This document shows, piece after piece, positions 1 to 8,364 of a stretch of 64,000 nucleotides of DNA. A program made the translations under genes and the position numbers. Below the pieces are notes generated by a model that saw only the letters and a list, made by a program, of their open reading frames with translations, made no database searches and was not told where the DNA came from. Every line of letters begins with the position of its first letter. Positions within the stretch are counted from its first letter, which is position 1. The stretch comes from Mycobacterium sp. JS623 (lineage in GTDB: Bacteria > Actinomycetota > Actinomycetes > Mycobacteriales > Mycobacteriaceae): positions 5,022,001-5,086,000 of the forward strand of contig NC_019966.1 of NCBI RefSeq assembly GCF_000328565.1, given 5' to 3'.

Positions 1-58
1 CGCTGACCACGCAGCCATGGCTCAAGTGTGGCATCACATGCCAGATCGGCCGAGCCGA

Positions 59-856
59 TTACAGGCCGTACCGGCGATGGCGCGCGGTGTAGTCACGCAG
101 CGCCCGGAGGAAGTCGACCCGCCGGAACTCCGGCCAGTACGCCTCGGTGAACCACATCTCCGAGTACGCGCTCTGCCACAGCAGGAAGCCGGACAGCCGC
201 TGCTCCCCCGATGTGCGGATCACCAGATCGGGGTCCGGTTGTCCCGAGGTGTAGAGGTTCTCCGAGATCGCGTCGGCGGTGACGGCCTCGATCAACCGCT
301 CGCCGCTAGCGCCGTCGGCCAGCTGCTTGCCGAGTAGCGCCCGAACCGCATCGACAATCTCCTGGCGCCCGCCGTAGCCGACAGCGAGGTTGACATGGAA
401 TACCCCGGCAGCCGCTTCCGACTGCGTCGACTCGACGGCCTCGCGCAGCCGTCGCGCCGGCTCCTCCCCGATCAGCTCGAGGTCGCCGACCGTACGGACA
501 CTCCATCGATTGGCAGGGGCGCAGATCTCCTCGGTGACGTCGGTGATGATCCCGATGAGCGACGCCAGCTCACCCGGGTCACGCTGCAGGTTCTCGGTGG
601 ACAGCAGATAGACCGTGGCCATCTCGATGCCGGCTTCCTGACACCAGCGCAGCATCTCGGCGATCTTGCGGGCACCCATTCGGTAGCCGTAGCTCACGTC
701 AGCGTGACCAGCATCACGTGCCCATCGTCGGTTACCGTCACACAGCACCGCGATGTGGCGGGGCAGTTCAGTTTTCGAGGACGCCAACCCCTGACGCAGC
801 CGCATCTCGTAGAGGCGGTACATCGGTTCCTTGAGACGAGGAGGAATGATGTCCAC
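59..856 (-). CDS. Short-chain Z-isoprenyl diphosphate synthase (Rv1086-type)
   Basis: Cis-prenyltransferase of the UppS family. The closest relative I recall is M. tuberculosis Rv1086, which condenses geranyl diphosphate with IPP to make Z,E-farnesyl diphosphate, a precursor of decaprenyl phosphate for cell-wall arabinan and peptidoglycan. The P-loop-like motif DGNRRWA sits at residues 40-46, and the C-terminal half has the family signatures [13 protein letters not shown] and [11 protein letters not shown] chose the GTG at 856 because the product then starts [10 protein letters not shown] after Met, as Rv1086 does, giving 265 residues against about 262. The reading frame stays open upstream to 1018 but would run into the divergent hemolysin gene. 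The ribosome site is weak. Confidence 0.9.
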   Translation of the reverse strand: MDIIPPRLKEPMYRLYEMRLRQGLASSKTELPRHIAVLCDGNRRWARDAGHADVSYGYRMGARKIAEMLRWCQEAGIEMATVYLLSTENLQRDPGELASLIGIITDVTEEICAPANRWSVRTVGDLELIGEEPARRLREAVESTQSEAAAGVFHVNLAVGYGGRQEIVDAVRALLGKQLADGASGERLIEAVTADAISENLYTSGQPDPDLVIRTSGEQRLSGFLLWQSAYSEMWFTEAYWPEFRRVDFLRALRDYTARHRRYGL

Positions 857-911
857 GAGGATCCAGACTACTGTTTCGGTCGAAGACCCCCATGGCATTG
901 ATGGAGGTGAC

Positions 912-1649
912 ATGGCCCAGATCGACACCGCCGACGAGGCCCAGCAACAGCCGCCGCGCGTATACGCCGAGGACTTGCCCGAAGCCGTTGCCGATGGCGT
1001 CGCCCAGTTCCTCGGCAAGCCACGGCTGCGCGGCTGGATCCACGTCTATGGCGCCGTCGTCGCGTTCATCGCCGGCGCCGCGCTGGTGTCGGTGTCGTGG
1101 GCCGTGGAGTCGACGCGCGCCGGCCTGGCCACGCTGCTCTACACCTTCACGATCGTGGCCATGTTCGCCGTCAGCGGCACCTACCACCGGGTGACCTGGC
1201 GCTCGGTGGATGCGCGCAAGTGGATGAAGCGCGCGGATCACTCGATGATCTTCATCTTCATCGCGGGCAGCTACACGCCGTTCGCCCTACTGGCGTTGCC
1301 GTCGGAAAAGGGCTGGGTGCTGTTCTGGATCGTGTGGGGCGGCGCGATCGCGGGCGTGCTGCTCAAGATGTTCTGGCCGTCCGCGCCGCGCTGGGTCGGT
1401 GTGCCGCTGTACATCCTGCTCGGCTGGGTCGCGGCGTGGTTCGTCGGACCGATCATGGACGGCGCAGGCGTCGCCGCGCTGGTGTTGTTGATCGTCGGCG
1501 GTGCGCTGTATTCGATCGGTGGCGTTCTCTATGCGCTGAAGTGGCCCAACCCGTGGCCGACGACATTCGGGCACCACGAGTTCTTCCACGCCTGTACCGC
1601 GGTCGCGGCGATCTGCCACTACATCGCGATGTGGTTCGCCGTCTTCTAG
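912..1649 (+). CDS. Hemolysin III / YqfA-type membrane protein
   Basis: Seven-helix integral membrane protein of the HlyIII (PAQR-like) family, equivalent to Rv1085c. Visible signatures are GTYHR near the end of helix 2, [15 protein letters not shown], and the C-terminal [16 protein letters not shown], which carries the conserved histidines thought to bind a metal in PAQR proteins. Length is 245 residues, typical of the family. The ATG at 912 is preceded by a good GGAGGTGA ribosome site; the in-frame codon at 831 would overlap the divergent prenyltransferase. The true function in bacteria is unclear, and the hemolysin name is historical. Confidence 0.88.
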   Translation: MAQIDTADEAQQQPPRVYAEDLPEAVADGVAQFLGKPRLRGWIHVYGAVVAFIAGAALVSVSWAVESTRAGLATLLYTFTIVAMFAVSGTYHRVTWRSVDARKWMKRADHSMIFIFIAGSYTPFALLALPSEKGWVLFWIVWGGAIAGVLLKMFWPSAPRWVGVPLYILLGWVAAWFVGPIMDGAGVAALVLLIVGGALYSIGGVLYALKWPNPWPTTFGHHEFFHACTAVAAICHYIAMWFAVF

Positions 1650-1660
1650 GTCACCCTTTC

Positions 1661-1722
1661 CGCTCGAGCGGCCGTGTTTGTACACGACACGCCGCCGAAA
1701 GGTGGCATTTTGGGGTCGCTCG
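1661..1722. repeat. Imperfect palindromic intergenic element between convergent genes
   Basis: Between the convergent stops at 1649 and 1725 lies a GC-rich imperfect inverted repeat. Its outer arms share a CGAGCGGCC / GGTCGCTCG core, and the inner part includes GTGTTTGTAC on the left and GGCATTTTGGGG on the right. It resembles, arm by arm, the cleaner palindromes at 33308-33369 and 37966-38030. A transcription terminator or dispersed palindromic repeat role is inferred from position only. Confidence 0.35.
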
Positions 1723-1724
1723 CG

Positions 1725-2096
1725 CTAGAAGGTCGTGACGTTGTCCTGGCTCCAGTAGGCCTTCATCGATGAGATCTTGCTGTCCTCATCGAACGTCATC
1801 GTGCTGATGATGTCGATGCGCATCCCGTTGCCGCCGAAGTCGAGCGACAGTGTCCAATGAAACGCCGCCTCGTTGCCGATCGCGCGCAGGGTCAATACCT
1901 CAGTCTCGGCCTTGACGTTCTCGATCGCGCCGTAGAAACCGCGGATCGCTTGGCGGCCGATGTGCACCTCGCCGCCAACGGGGTCCTCGACGGTGGCGTC
2001 GTCTGCGTAGAGCGAGGCGACCTCATCGGGCTGCCCCCTCGAGACGAAATCGAGGTAGCGGGTGACGGTCTGGGTGATGTCTTCGGCGCTCGGCAT
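1725..2096 (-). CDS. Ketosteroid isomerase-like (SnoaL/NTF2-fold) protein
   Basis: A 123-residue cone-shaped NTF2-fold protein resembling delta-5-3-ketosteroid isomerase, which moves the steroid C5-C6 double bond. Tyr14 and Asp38 (in VEDPVGG) fall at exactly the residue numbers of the catalytic Tyr14 and Asp38 of the Comamonas enzyme. The segment NEAAF and the C-terminal KISSMKAYW block also align. The second catalytic acid (Asp99) is less clear: an ungapped alignment from the C-terminal block places Ser98 there, with Asp95 three residues earlier. It could therefore be an active isomerase or a related binding protein. It stands just downstream of no obvious partner on its strand. Confidence 0.75.
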   Translation of the reverse strand: MPSAEDITQTVTRYLDFVSRGQPDEVASLYADDATVEDPVGGEVHIGRQAIRGFYGAIENVKAETEVLTLRAIGNEAAFHWTLSLDFGGNGMRIDIISTMTFDEDSKISSMKAYWSQDNVTTF

Positions 2097-2106
2097 GGCC
2101 GAGACG

Positions 2107-4092
2107 CTACCTCAGCGCGGCCGTCAATTCGGCGATAGTGGTGACAGGCAGATCGCACATCCGACCGCGACAAACGTACGCGGCATCGGCGCCGTTGACC
2201 CTGCCGCGGTCAAGCAGAAGCTCCGAGGAATCCACCGGCCCACCGACGACAACCGCTCCCCCAGGCGCCAATTCGCGTGCGGCAGAGAGCAATTGCGAAT
2301 GCTGCGGATCGCAGGACACCGCGATCTGAATCGGCCCGCGCACTGCGGCTTCGGCAACTGCAAGCCAATGTCCGCCCGAGCGGGCCAGCCGGGCCAGGAT
2401 CGGCGTCGCGCTGGCCAAGGTGGCTTCGGCGGCGGCGGCGTAACGCTCCGGGTGAGGTGCCAGGTGAGTGGCCAGCTGCAGCGCCTCCGCGATTGACGAG
2501 GCGCCCGACGGGGTGGCGCCGTCCAGCGGGTCGGCCGGCCGGACCATCAGCTGCTCGGCGTCGTCAGCGGTGTCGAACCAACGGCCGTCCCGCTCGGGGT
2601 TGGCGAAATGGTCGAGCGCGACGTCGAGCAGCCCGGTGGCCGACTCCAGCCAGGACGCATCGCCCGTCAGCTGATACAGCGTCAACAGCCCGGTCGCCAG
2701 GGTCGCGTGGTCTTCGAGGATCGCGGCGCTGTCGCCGACCCGACCGCCGAGGCTGGCACGCCGCAGCCGGCCGTCGACGAGGTGCAAATCGAGGATCGAC
2801 TGCGCGCATTGCGTTGCCGCGCCAAGCAACCCACGGCGGCCCAACGCCACACTCGCCTCGGCGAGGGCAGTGATCGCCAGCCCATTCCAAGCAGTGACGA
2901 CCTTGTCGTCGCGGCCGGGCTGCGGCCGGGTCAGCCGCGCGGTCAGCAGCTTCCCGCGGACCCGCTCGAACCTAAGCGCGTCGTTCGGATCGGCCGGCAG
3001 CTGCAGCACCGAGCTGCCCTGCTCGAAGGTGCCTGCCTCGGTCACAGTGAAAAGCGTTGCAGCCCAACGCCCGTCGTCGTCACCCAGCACGTCGCGCAGC
3101 TGTGCAGGCGTCCAGACGTAGGTCAAGCCTTCTTCGCCGTCAGCGTCGGCGTCCAGCGACGAGGTGAACATGCCACCGACGCTCAGGTCATCGATGACGA
3201 AGCGGGCAGTCTGCTGGGCAACCCTGCGCGCCAACGGGTTACCGCTGCGCCGGGCCCAGTGCGCATACACCCGAAGCAGCAGCGCATTGTCGTACAGCAT
3301 CTTCTCGAAATGCGGCACCACCCACGACGCGTCAACGCTGTAGCGGGCGAACCCGCCGGCCAACTGGTCGTAGATTCCGCCCCGCGCCATCGCTGTGCAG
3401 GTCCGCTCCACCGTCTCCATCGGCATGATGTCGCCGGTGCGTTCGTGATTGCGCAGCAGCGCTTCCAGTAGCACCGACGGCGGGAATTTCGGCGCACCGC
3501 CAAAGCCACCGCGCTCGATGTCCTCGTCCCGCAGCGCTGCGGCGACGGCGTGGTCGCACAGCGCCGGCTGCACCGGCGGCCCTCCGCCGGGCAAGCCTGA
3601 GGCCATCGATCGCAGCTCACCCGCGATCCGGTCGGAGGCCTGCTCGACCTCAGAGCGCCTGCTGCGCCAGGTCTCAGTGACAGCGGCCAACAGCTGCAAG
3701 AAGTTCGGCTTCGGATAATACGTCCCGCAGAAGAACGGCCTGCCGTCCGGCGTGAGGAAGCACGTCATCGGCCAGCCGCCCTGCCCGGTCAGCGCGACGG
3801 TCGCGTTCATGTAGACCGCGTCGAGGTCGGGCCGCTCCTCGCGGTCGACTTTGATGTTGACGAAACCCTCGTTCATCGCCGCGGCGACCTGGTCGTCCTC
3901 GAACGATTCGTGGGCCATCACGTGACACCAGTGACAGGCCGCATACCCGACCGACAGCAGGATCGGCACGTCGCGCTCGGCCGCCTCGGCCAGTGCCTGG
4001 GGCGTCCACTGCTGCCAGTGCACCGGGTTGTCGGCGTGCTGGCGTAGGTAGGGGCTGGTCGCCTCCGAAAGGGTGTTACCCGCCGGGCTCAC
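2107..4092 (-). CDS. DUF255 thioredoxin-fold / six-hairpin glycosidase-like protein (Rv1084-type)
   Basis: A 661-residue member of the YyaL/SSP411 (spermatogenesis-associated protein 20) family. The N-terminal thioredoxin-like domain carries TSPYLRQHADNPVHW and the redox-like motif CHWCH; the remaining two thirds looks like an alpha/alpha-barrel glycosidase-type domain (GGIYDQLAGGFARYS, VPHFEKMLYDNA). Function is unknown in bacteria. I use the GTG at 4092 because the product then begins close to the Rv1084 start and a GAGGAC sequence lies upstream; a start at 4134 would overlap the preceding gene by about 60 bases. With the 4092 start it overlaps that gene by 17 bases, so the mca, small membrane protein and this gene form an operon. 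Confidence 0.85.
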   Translation of the reverse strand: MSPAGNTLSEATSPYLRQHADNPVHWQQWTPQALAEAAERDVPILLSVGYAACHWCHVMAHESFEDDQVAAAMNEGFVNIKVDREERPDLDAVYMNATVALTGQGGWPMTCFLTPDGRPFFCGTYYPKPNFLQLLAAVTETWRSRRSEVEQASDRIAGELRSMASGLPGGGPPVQPALCDHAVAAALRDEDIERGGFGGAPKFPPSVLLEALLRNHERTGDIMPMETVERTCTAMARGGIYDQLAGGFARYSVDASWVVPHFEKMLYDNALLLRVYAHWARRSGNPLARRVAQQTARFVIDDLSVGGMFTSSLDADADGEEGLTYVWTPAQLRDVLGDDDGRWAATLFTVTEAGTFEQGSSVLQLPADPNDALRFERVRGKLLTARLTRPQPGRDDKVVTAWNGLAITALAEASVALGRRGLLGAATQCAQSILDLHLVDGRLRRASLGGRVGDSAAILEDHATLATGLLTLYQLTGDASWLESATGLLDVALDHFANPERDGRWFDTADDAEQLMVRPADPLDGATPSGASSIAEALQLATHLAPHPERYAAAAEATLASATPILARLARSGGHWLAVAEAAVRGPIQIAVSCDPQHSQLLSAARELAPGGAVVVGGPVDSSELLLDRGRVNGADAAYVCRGRMCDLPVTTIAELTAALR

Positions 4093-4312
4093 TCTTGTGG
4101 TCCTCGTCGAGCGGTTGGTCCGGCTCGGAGTCAAAGGACTTGGGCAGCTTGCGCAGGTGCCGATTCATCGACCACACCAACGCGAACGTGCCGATCAACA
4201 ACAGCACGATGATGACGAGGCCGAACGGGCTGGCCTTGCCAAAGTCCGGGCCGGTGTTGCGGGGCGCATCATCGGCAAGCAAGCCGATCGCGAGCATCAG
4301 CGTGTCGTTCAT
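4076..4312 (-). CDS. Small single-pass membrane protein (Rv1083-type)
   Basis: A 78-residue protein with one clear transmembrane helix (about residues 31-48, [16 protein letters not shown]), followed by a basic stretch and an acidic tail. Its ATG overlaps the mca stop as ATGA, so translation is probably coupled. The same small gene sits between mca and the DUF255 gene in M. tuberculosis, as recalled. No function is known. Confidence 0.8.
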   Translation of the reverse strand: MNDTLMLAIGLLADDAPRNTGPDFGKASPFGLVIIVLLLIGTFALVWSMNRHLRKLPKSFDSEPDQPLDEDHKSEPGG

Positions 4313-5175
4313 GTGTCGATGCCCGCGAACAGGTCGGTTTCTGGCAACGACACCGACACCCGCGATCGGGCAAGCTCGAATTCTTCAGTGGGCCAAAGCC
4401 TTTGCTGCCATTCCATCGGGGTGGCGAAGAAGAAGCTGTTGGGATCGATCTGGGTGGCGTGGGCGCGCAGTGCGTCGTCGCGCTGCGGGAAGTACTTCGC
4501 GCACTCGATTCGCGTCGTCACCCGCTTGTCGAAGATGTCGTGGTCGGCGTCCCACTGTTCGAGCCACTTGGCGAACGGGCCCTCCTGGCCGTGTTTGGCG
4601 AACTCGTCCTGCAGCAGCTGCATGCGCTTCCGCAGAAAACCGTGGTTGTAGTACAGCTTGAGCACATTCCAGGGCTCGCCTGCATCGGGGAAGCGCAGGT
4701 AGTCACCAGCAGCCTCGTAGGCGGCCACCGAAACCTGATGGGTGCGAATGTGATCCGGATGCGGGTAGCCACCGTTCTCGTCGTACGTCGTCATCACGTG
4801 CGGCTTGAACTTGCGGATGACGCGCACCAGTTCCTCGACGGGTTCCTCCAGTGGCACCAGGCCGAGGCAGCCGTCGGGCAGCGGGGGTGGTGGGTCGCCC
4901 TCAGGAAGGCCGGAGTCGACGAAGCCCAGCCAGTGGTGCTCGACCCCGAGGATCTCGGCGGCCTTGGCCATCTCGTCGCGGCGGATCTCGGCCATCCGGC
5001 CGTGCACGTCGGGCAGGTCCATCGCGGGATTGAGGATGTCCCCGCGTTCGCCACCGGTGAGCGTCACCACCATCACGCGCACGCCCTCATCGGCGTACCG
5101 CGCCATCGTCGCGGCACCCTTGCTGGACTCGTCGTCCGGGTGGGCGTGCACCGCCATCAACCGCAGCTCGCTCAA
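4309..5175 (-). CDS. mca: Mycothiol S-conjugate amidase
   Basis: Zinc amidase that cleaves mycothiol S-conjugates to a mercapturic acid and glucosaminyl-inositol, the detoxification step of mycothiol metabolism. The LmbE/GlcNAc deacetylase fold is shown by HAHPDDE at residues 10-16 (zinc ligands His12 and Asp15), TLTGGERGD and [11 protein letters not shown]. With the TTG start at 5175 the product has 288 residues, the length I recall for Rv1082, and begins [15 protein letters not shown] after the initiator. AGGTGAG lies eight bases upstream of the TTG. An ATG at 5202 is the alternative. The gene leads an operon with the two genes downstream and is divergent from the DUF4307 gene. Confidence 0.93.
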   Translation of the reverse strand: MSELRLMAVHAHPDDESSKGAATMARYADEGVRVMVVTLTGGERGDILNPAMDLPDVHGRMAEIRRDEMAKAAEILGVEHHWLGFVDSGLPEGDPPPPLPDGCLGLVPLEEPVEELVRVIRKFKPHVMTTYDENGGYPHPDHIRTHQVSVAAYEAAGDYLRFPDAGEPWNVLKLYYNHGFLRKRMQLLQDEFAKHGQEGPFAKWLEQWDADHDIFDKRVTTRIECAKYFPQRDDALRAHATQIDPNSFFFATPMEWQQRLWPTEEFELARSRVSVSLPETDLFAGIDT

Positions 5176-5284
5176 CCTGTTCTCTCTCACCTGTGCAGAC
5201 ATTCCGAGACGGTTCAACCATCGTCGGTGCCCCTATAGTTCCAGCACTAGTAGATCTATCCGACCGACGGGTTTGCAAAACGAG

Positions 5285-5707
5285 ATGATCGAGCGTCCCA
5301 CCGCCCGCTACGGGCCGCAGCGGCTGTCGCGGACCAACCGCCGCTGGATCGCCATCCTCCTGGGTGTCCTGGTGCTCGGGGTCGGCATTGCGATCGCCGT
5401 GATCGCCTCACAGCGGCTCGGCACCGGCGAGGTCAAGGGCGAGCTGGGCGGCTATCAGCTGGTCGACGACCAAACCGTGCAGGTGACGGTCACCGTGACC
5501 CGCGACGACCCGTCCCGGCCGGTGGTGTGCATCGTCCGGGCCCGCTCGATCGACGGCAGCGAAACCGGCCGCCGCGAGGTGCTGGTCAGTCCGTCGACGC
5601 AAAAGACCGTGCAGGTGACGACGATCGTCAAGACCAGCAAACCGCCGGTGGTCGGCGACGTCTACGGTTGCGGCACCGACGTGCCGTCGTACCTGGTGGC
5701 TTCCTAG
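5285..5707 (+). CDS. DUF4307 membrane-anchored protein (Rv1081c-type)
   Basis: A 140-residue protein with a short basic cytosolic N-terminus (RPTARYGPQRLSRTNRRW), one transmembrane helix (WIAILLGVLVLGVGIAIAVI, about residues 21-40) and an extracytoplasmic beta-rich domain. The domain holds two cysteines (VVCIVRAR and VYGCGTDVP) that could form a disulfide. This matches the actinobacterial DUF4307 family. ATG at 5285 was chosen because it directly precedes the membrane anchor; the frame remains open far upstream only as antisense to mca. Function unknown. Confidence 0.82.
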   Translation: MIERPTARYGPQRLSRTNRRWIAILLGVLVLGVGIAIAVIASQRLGTGEVKGELGGYQLVDDQTVQVTVTVTRDDPSRPVVCIVRARSIDGSETGRREVLVSPSTQKTVQVTTIVKTSKPPVVGDVYGCGTDVPSYLVAS

Positions 5708-5789
5708 GCGGACCGCAGACGTCGGCGCAGCAAACGGCGAGCAGCCGAAATGTAAAAATCCGCTGTCGCGACGGTGCTAGAATGGTCCG

Positions 5790-5865
5790 ATACACGGTTC
5801 CTGCTGGGGCCGTGTATTGCTGCTTTTTGTGCGCGGGTTAGGCGTTGATGATCGCGGCAATACAC
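5790..5865 (+). promoter_or_regulatory. Candidate attenuator leader of greA with alternative hairpins
   Basis: In the 238-base gap before greA there are two mutually exclusive stems. Stem 1 pairs ATACACGG (5790-5797) with CCGTGTAT (5810-5817) and is followed by TGCTGCTTTTTG, giving a terminator-like hairpin plus U tract. Stem 2 pairs GTGTATTGC (5812-5820) with GCAATACAC (5857-5865) and would break stem 1. A TAGAAT box at 5778-5783 is a possible -10 but would put the start inside stem 1. E. coli greA is known to have an attenuated leader; a similar role here is inference. Confidence 0.4.
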
Positions 5866-5945
5866 GCAGGAAGCTCCCGGCGCCGTAGACACGAGACTTC
5901 TTACGCGAACAAGCGCGAGAGCAACGACGACAGGAGCGCGAAGAC

Positions 5946-6440
5946 ATGACCGACACCCAGGTCACCTGGCTGACCCAGGAGGCGTATGACCGGCTGAAGG
6001 CAGAGCTCGATCAGCTGATCGCCAACCGACCGGTCATCGCAGCCGAGATCAACGACCGCCGCGAAGAGGGCGATCTGCGCGAGAACGGCGGCTATCACGC
6101 CGCCCGCGAGGAGCAGGGCCAGCAGGAGGCCCGCATCCGCCAGCTGCAGGAGCTGCTGAACAACGCCAAGGTGGGCGAGGCCCCCAAGCAGTCCGGCGTG
6201 GCGCTGCCCGGCTCCGTGGTCAAGGTCTACTACGACGACGACAAGAGCGACACCGAGACGTTCCTGATCGCCACCCGCCAGGAGGGCGTTTCGGACGGCA
6301 AGCTCGAGGTGTACTCCCCCAACTCGCCGCTGGGCGGCGCGCTGATCGACGCGAAGGTGGGCGAGACCCGCAGCTATCAGGTGCCTAACGGCAACACCGT
6401 CAAGGTGACGCTGGTCAGCGCCGAGCCCTACCACTCCTAG
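5946..6440 (+). CDS. greA: Transcription elongation factor GreA
   Basis: GreA inserts its coiled coil into the RNA polymerase secondary channel and stimulates cleavage of backtracked RNA. The 164-residue product has the N-terminal coiled coil with the acidic tip region [19 protein letters not shown], followed by the C-terminal FKBP-like domain ([17 protein letters not shown]). Length and both domains are typical (Rv1080c equivalent). The ATG at 5946 follows a GACAGGAGCGCGAAG ribosome site. It is preceded by a possible attenuator leader. Confidence 0.95.
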   Translation: MTDTQVTWLTQEAYDRLKAELDQLIANRPVIAAEINDRREEGDLRENGGYHAAREEQGQQEARIRQLQELLNNAKVGEAPKQSGVALPGSVVKVYYDDDKSDTETFLIATRQEGVSDGKLEVYSPNSPLGGALIDAKVGETRSYQVPNGNTVKVTLVSAEPYHS

Positions 6441-6501
6441 GTCGCGGCTCAGCCGCGTCCCTAAGTCGCGACCACGTCAGGGCGCGGTTTACAGTCCGCC
6501 T

Positions 6502-7167
6502 ATGGCGCAGATCGCCGAGGACCTTTTTCTGCTGCTACTGGACAACGCGTCCGCGCAGCCGGGCCTTGACCGCTCCCGCCGGGAGCGGGTGCTCACCGGC
6601 GCGGTGTTGCTCGATCTCGCGCTCGCTTGTCGAATCCGGCCCGCGATGGCCGGTGAGCCGGTTGAGACCGGCCGGCTAGTGGCGCTATCGGCGCCAGGCC
6701 CAATGGATCCGGTGGTCGCACCCGCGTTCGAGCTGTTGCAGCGACGGCCGCTGCGTCCCGCGACTGCGGTCAAGCGGCTGTCCAAGCACACCGAGGAGAA
6801 CCTCGCCAACTACCTGGAGTACATGGGCCAGATCCGCCGTGTTCGGTTGAACTCCAGACGGTTTGGCCATCCCTATGCCTGGCCGTTGATCAACAGGGAC
6901 CGGGTCGCACACGCACGCTCGGCGCTGCTGGCGTCGTTGTTCGACCGCAGACCGCCCGCCCCGCCGACAGCGGCCATCATCTCGCTGCTGCACGCCGTCG
7001 ACGGTCTCGGAGCGCTGCTGAGCCTCAATGACCGCGGCTGGCGGTGGGTGCACGCGCGCGCAGGCGAAATCGCCATGGGCAGTTGGGTTGACGAGTATCC
7101 GACCGCGCTGCCCGAGGTGAATCTGGCGATCACCGCGTCGGCGGTGCGAAGCGCGCTAGCTTCTTAG
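6502..7167 (+). CDS. GPP34 (GOLPH3/Vps74-like) family protein
   Basis: A 221-residue soluble protein of the GPP34 family, named for eukaryotic Golgi phosphoprotein 3, which binds phosphatidylinositol 4-phosphate. Recognisable blocks are the N-terminal IAEDLFLLLLDNA, VLTGAVLLDLAL, and the C-terminal ALLSLNDRGWRWVHARAGEIAMG. Several actinobacteria encode such proteins; their role is not established. It overlaps the convergent metB gene by 12 bases. I do not recall a copy at this position between greA and metB in M. tuberculosis. Confidence 0.82.
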   Translation: MAQIAEDLFLLLLDNASAQPGLDRSRRERVLTGAVLLDLALACRIRPAMAGEPVETGRLVALSAPGPMDPVVAPAFELLQRRPLRPATAVKRLSKHTEENLANYLEYMGQIRRVRLNSRRFGHPYAWPLINRDRVAHARSALLASLFDRRPPAPPTAAIISLLHAVDGLGALLSLNDRGWRWVHARAGEIAMGSWVDEYPTALPEVNLAITASAVRSALAS

Positions 7168-8310
7168 CGCCTGCTCCACGTCGGCGAGCAGGTCGGCGGG
7201 ATCTTCAATGCCGACCGACAGTCGCACCAGGTCGTCGGGCACCTCCAGCTGCGAGCCCGCGGTCGACGCGTGCGTCATCGCGCCCGGATATTCGATCAGC
7301 GACTCGACCCCGCCCAACGACTCAGCAAGAATGAAAATCTCTGTCCGAGAGCAGAAGTCGTGCGCCGCTTGCGGTCCGCCACGCATTCGCACCGACACCA
7401 TGCCGCCGAAAGCGCTCATCTGTCGCTTGGCTACTTCGTGGCCGGGATGGCTGGGCAGGCCCGGATAGAGCACGGTTTCGATTGCCGGATGGTTGTCGAG
7501 GAACTCGGCTACCGTTGCGGCGTTCTCGCTGTGCTTCTGCATCCGCAGCACCAGCGTCTTGAGCCCGCGCATCGTCAAGTACGCATCGAATGGACCCGGC
7601 ACCGCGCCCGCGCCGTTCTGCAGGAAGGCGAACGCGTTGTCGAGTTCTTCGTCGTTCGTCAACAGCGCGCCGCCGACCACATCGGAGTGTCCGCCGATGT
7701 ATTTCGTCGTCGAATGCAGCACGATGTCGGCGCCGAGCGTCAGCGGCTGCTGCAGTGCGGGCGAGGCAAACGTGTTGTCCACCAACACCTTTATGTTCGA
7801 CGGCGCCGCTAGTTGTGCGATCGCGGAGATGTCGGCGACCGACAGCAATGGGTTGGTCGGTGTCTCCAACCAGATCATGCGCGTCTTCGGTGTGATCGCC
7901 TCGCGGACAGCGTCGACGTCAGACAGCGCGACCGCCGAGTAGCCGATCCCCCACTGCGTGAACACCTTGTCGATCAGCCGGAAGGTACCACCGTAGGCGT
8001 CGTCGGGCATGACGATGTGATCGCCTGGCCGGAGCACCGCGCGCAGCACACAGTCGGTGGCCGCCATACCTGAGGAGAAGGCCCGCCCGAACGTCGCCTC
8101 CTCCACCGCGGCCAGCGACGCCTCGAGCGCCGCGCGCGTCGGGTTGCCGGTGCGGGCGTACTCGAATCCTCCGCGCAACCCGCCGACGCCGTCCTGCGCG
8201 AACGTCGAACTCGCGTAGATCGGGGCGTTGACCGCGCCGGTGCCCGGGTCTGGTCGAAAACCCGCGTGGATGGCCTTCGTGGCCAGGCCCTGGTATTTGT
8301 GCTCAGTCAT
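7156..8310 (-). CDS. metB: Cystathionine gamma-synthase
   Basis: PLP-dependent enzyme joining cysteine to an activated homoserine (O-succinyl- or O-acetylhomoserine) to give cystathionine, in methionine synthesis. The 384-residue product has the Cys/Met metabolism PLP signature, with the PLP lysine at residue 203 in HSTTKYIGGHSD, the N-terminal YARTGNPT loop that contacts the neighbouring active site, and LAESLGGVESLIEYP near the C-terminus. The ATG at 8310 is only 54 bases from the divergent acyl-CoA dehydrogenase start. No SAM riboswitch fits in that gap. Confidence 0.93.
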   Translation of the reverse strand: MTEHKYQGLATKAIHAGFRPDPGTGAVNAPIYASSTFAQDGVGGLRGGFEYARTGNPTRAALEASLAAVEEATFGRAFSSGMAATDCVLRAVLRPGDHIVMPDDAYGGTFRLIDKVFTQWGIGYSAVALSDVDAVREAITPKTRMIWLETPTNPLLSVADISAIAQLAAPSNIKVLVDNTFASPALQQPLTLGADIVLHSTTKYIGGHSDVVGGALLTNDEELDNAFAFLQNGAGAVPGPFDAYLTMRGLKTLVLRMQKHSENAATVAEFLDNHPAIETVLYPGLPSHPGHEVAKRQMSAFGGMVSVRMRGGPQAAHDFCSRTEIFILAESLGGVESLIEYPGAMTHASTAGSQLEVPDDLVRLSVGIEDPADLLADVEQALRS

Positions 8311-8364
8311 CCCGCTCAGCGTATCGAGGCCCGGATGGCCGCTTCGCCGGTGTAGACATGGACC

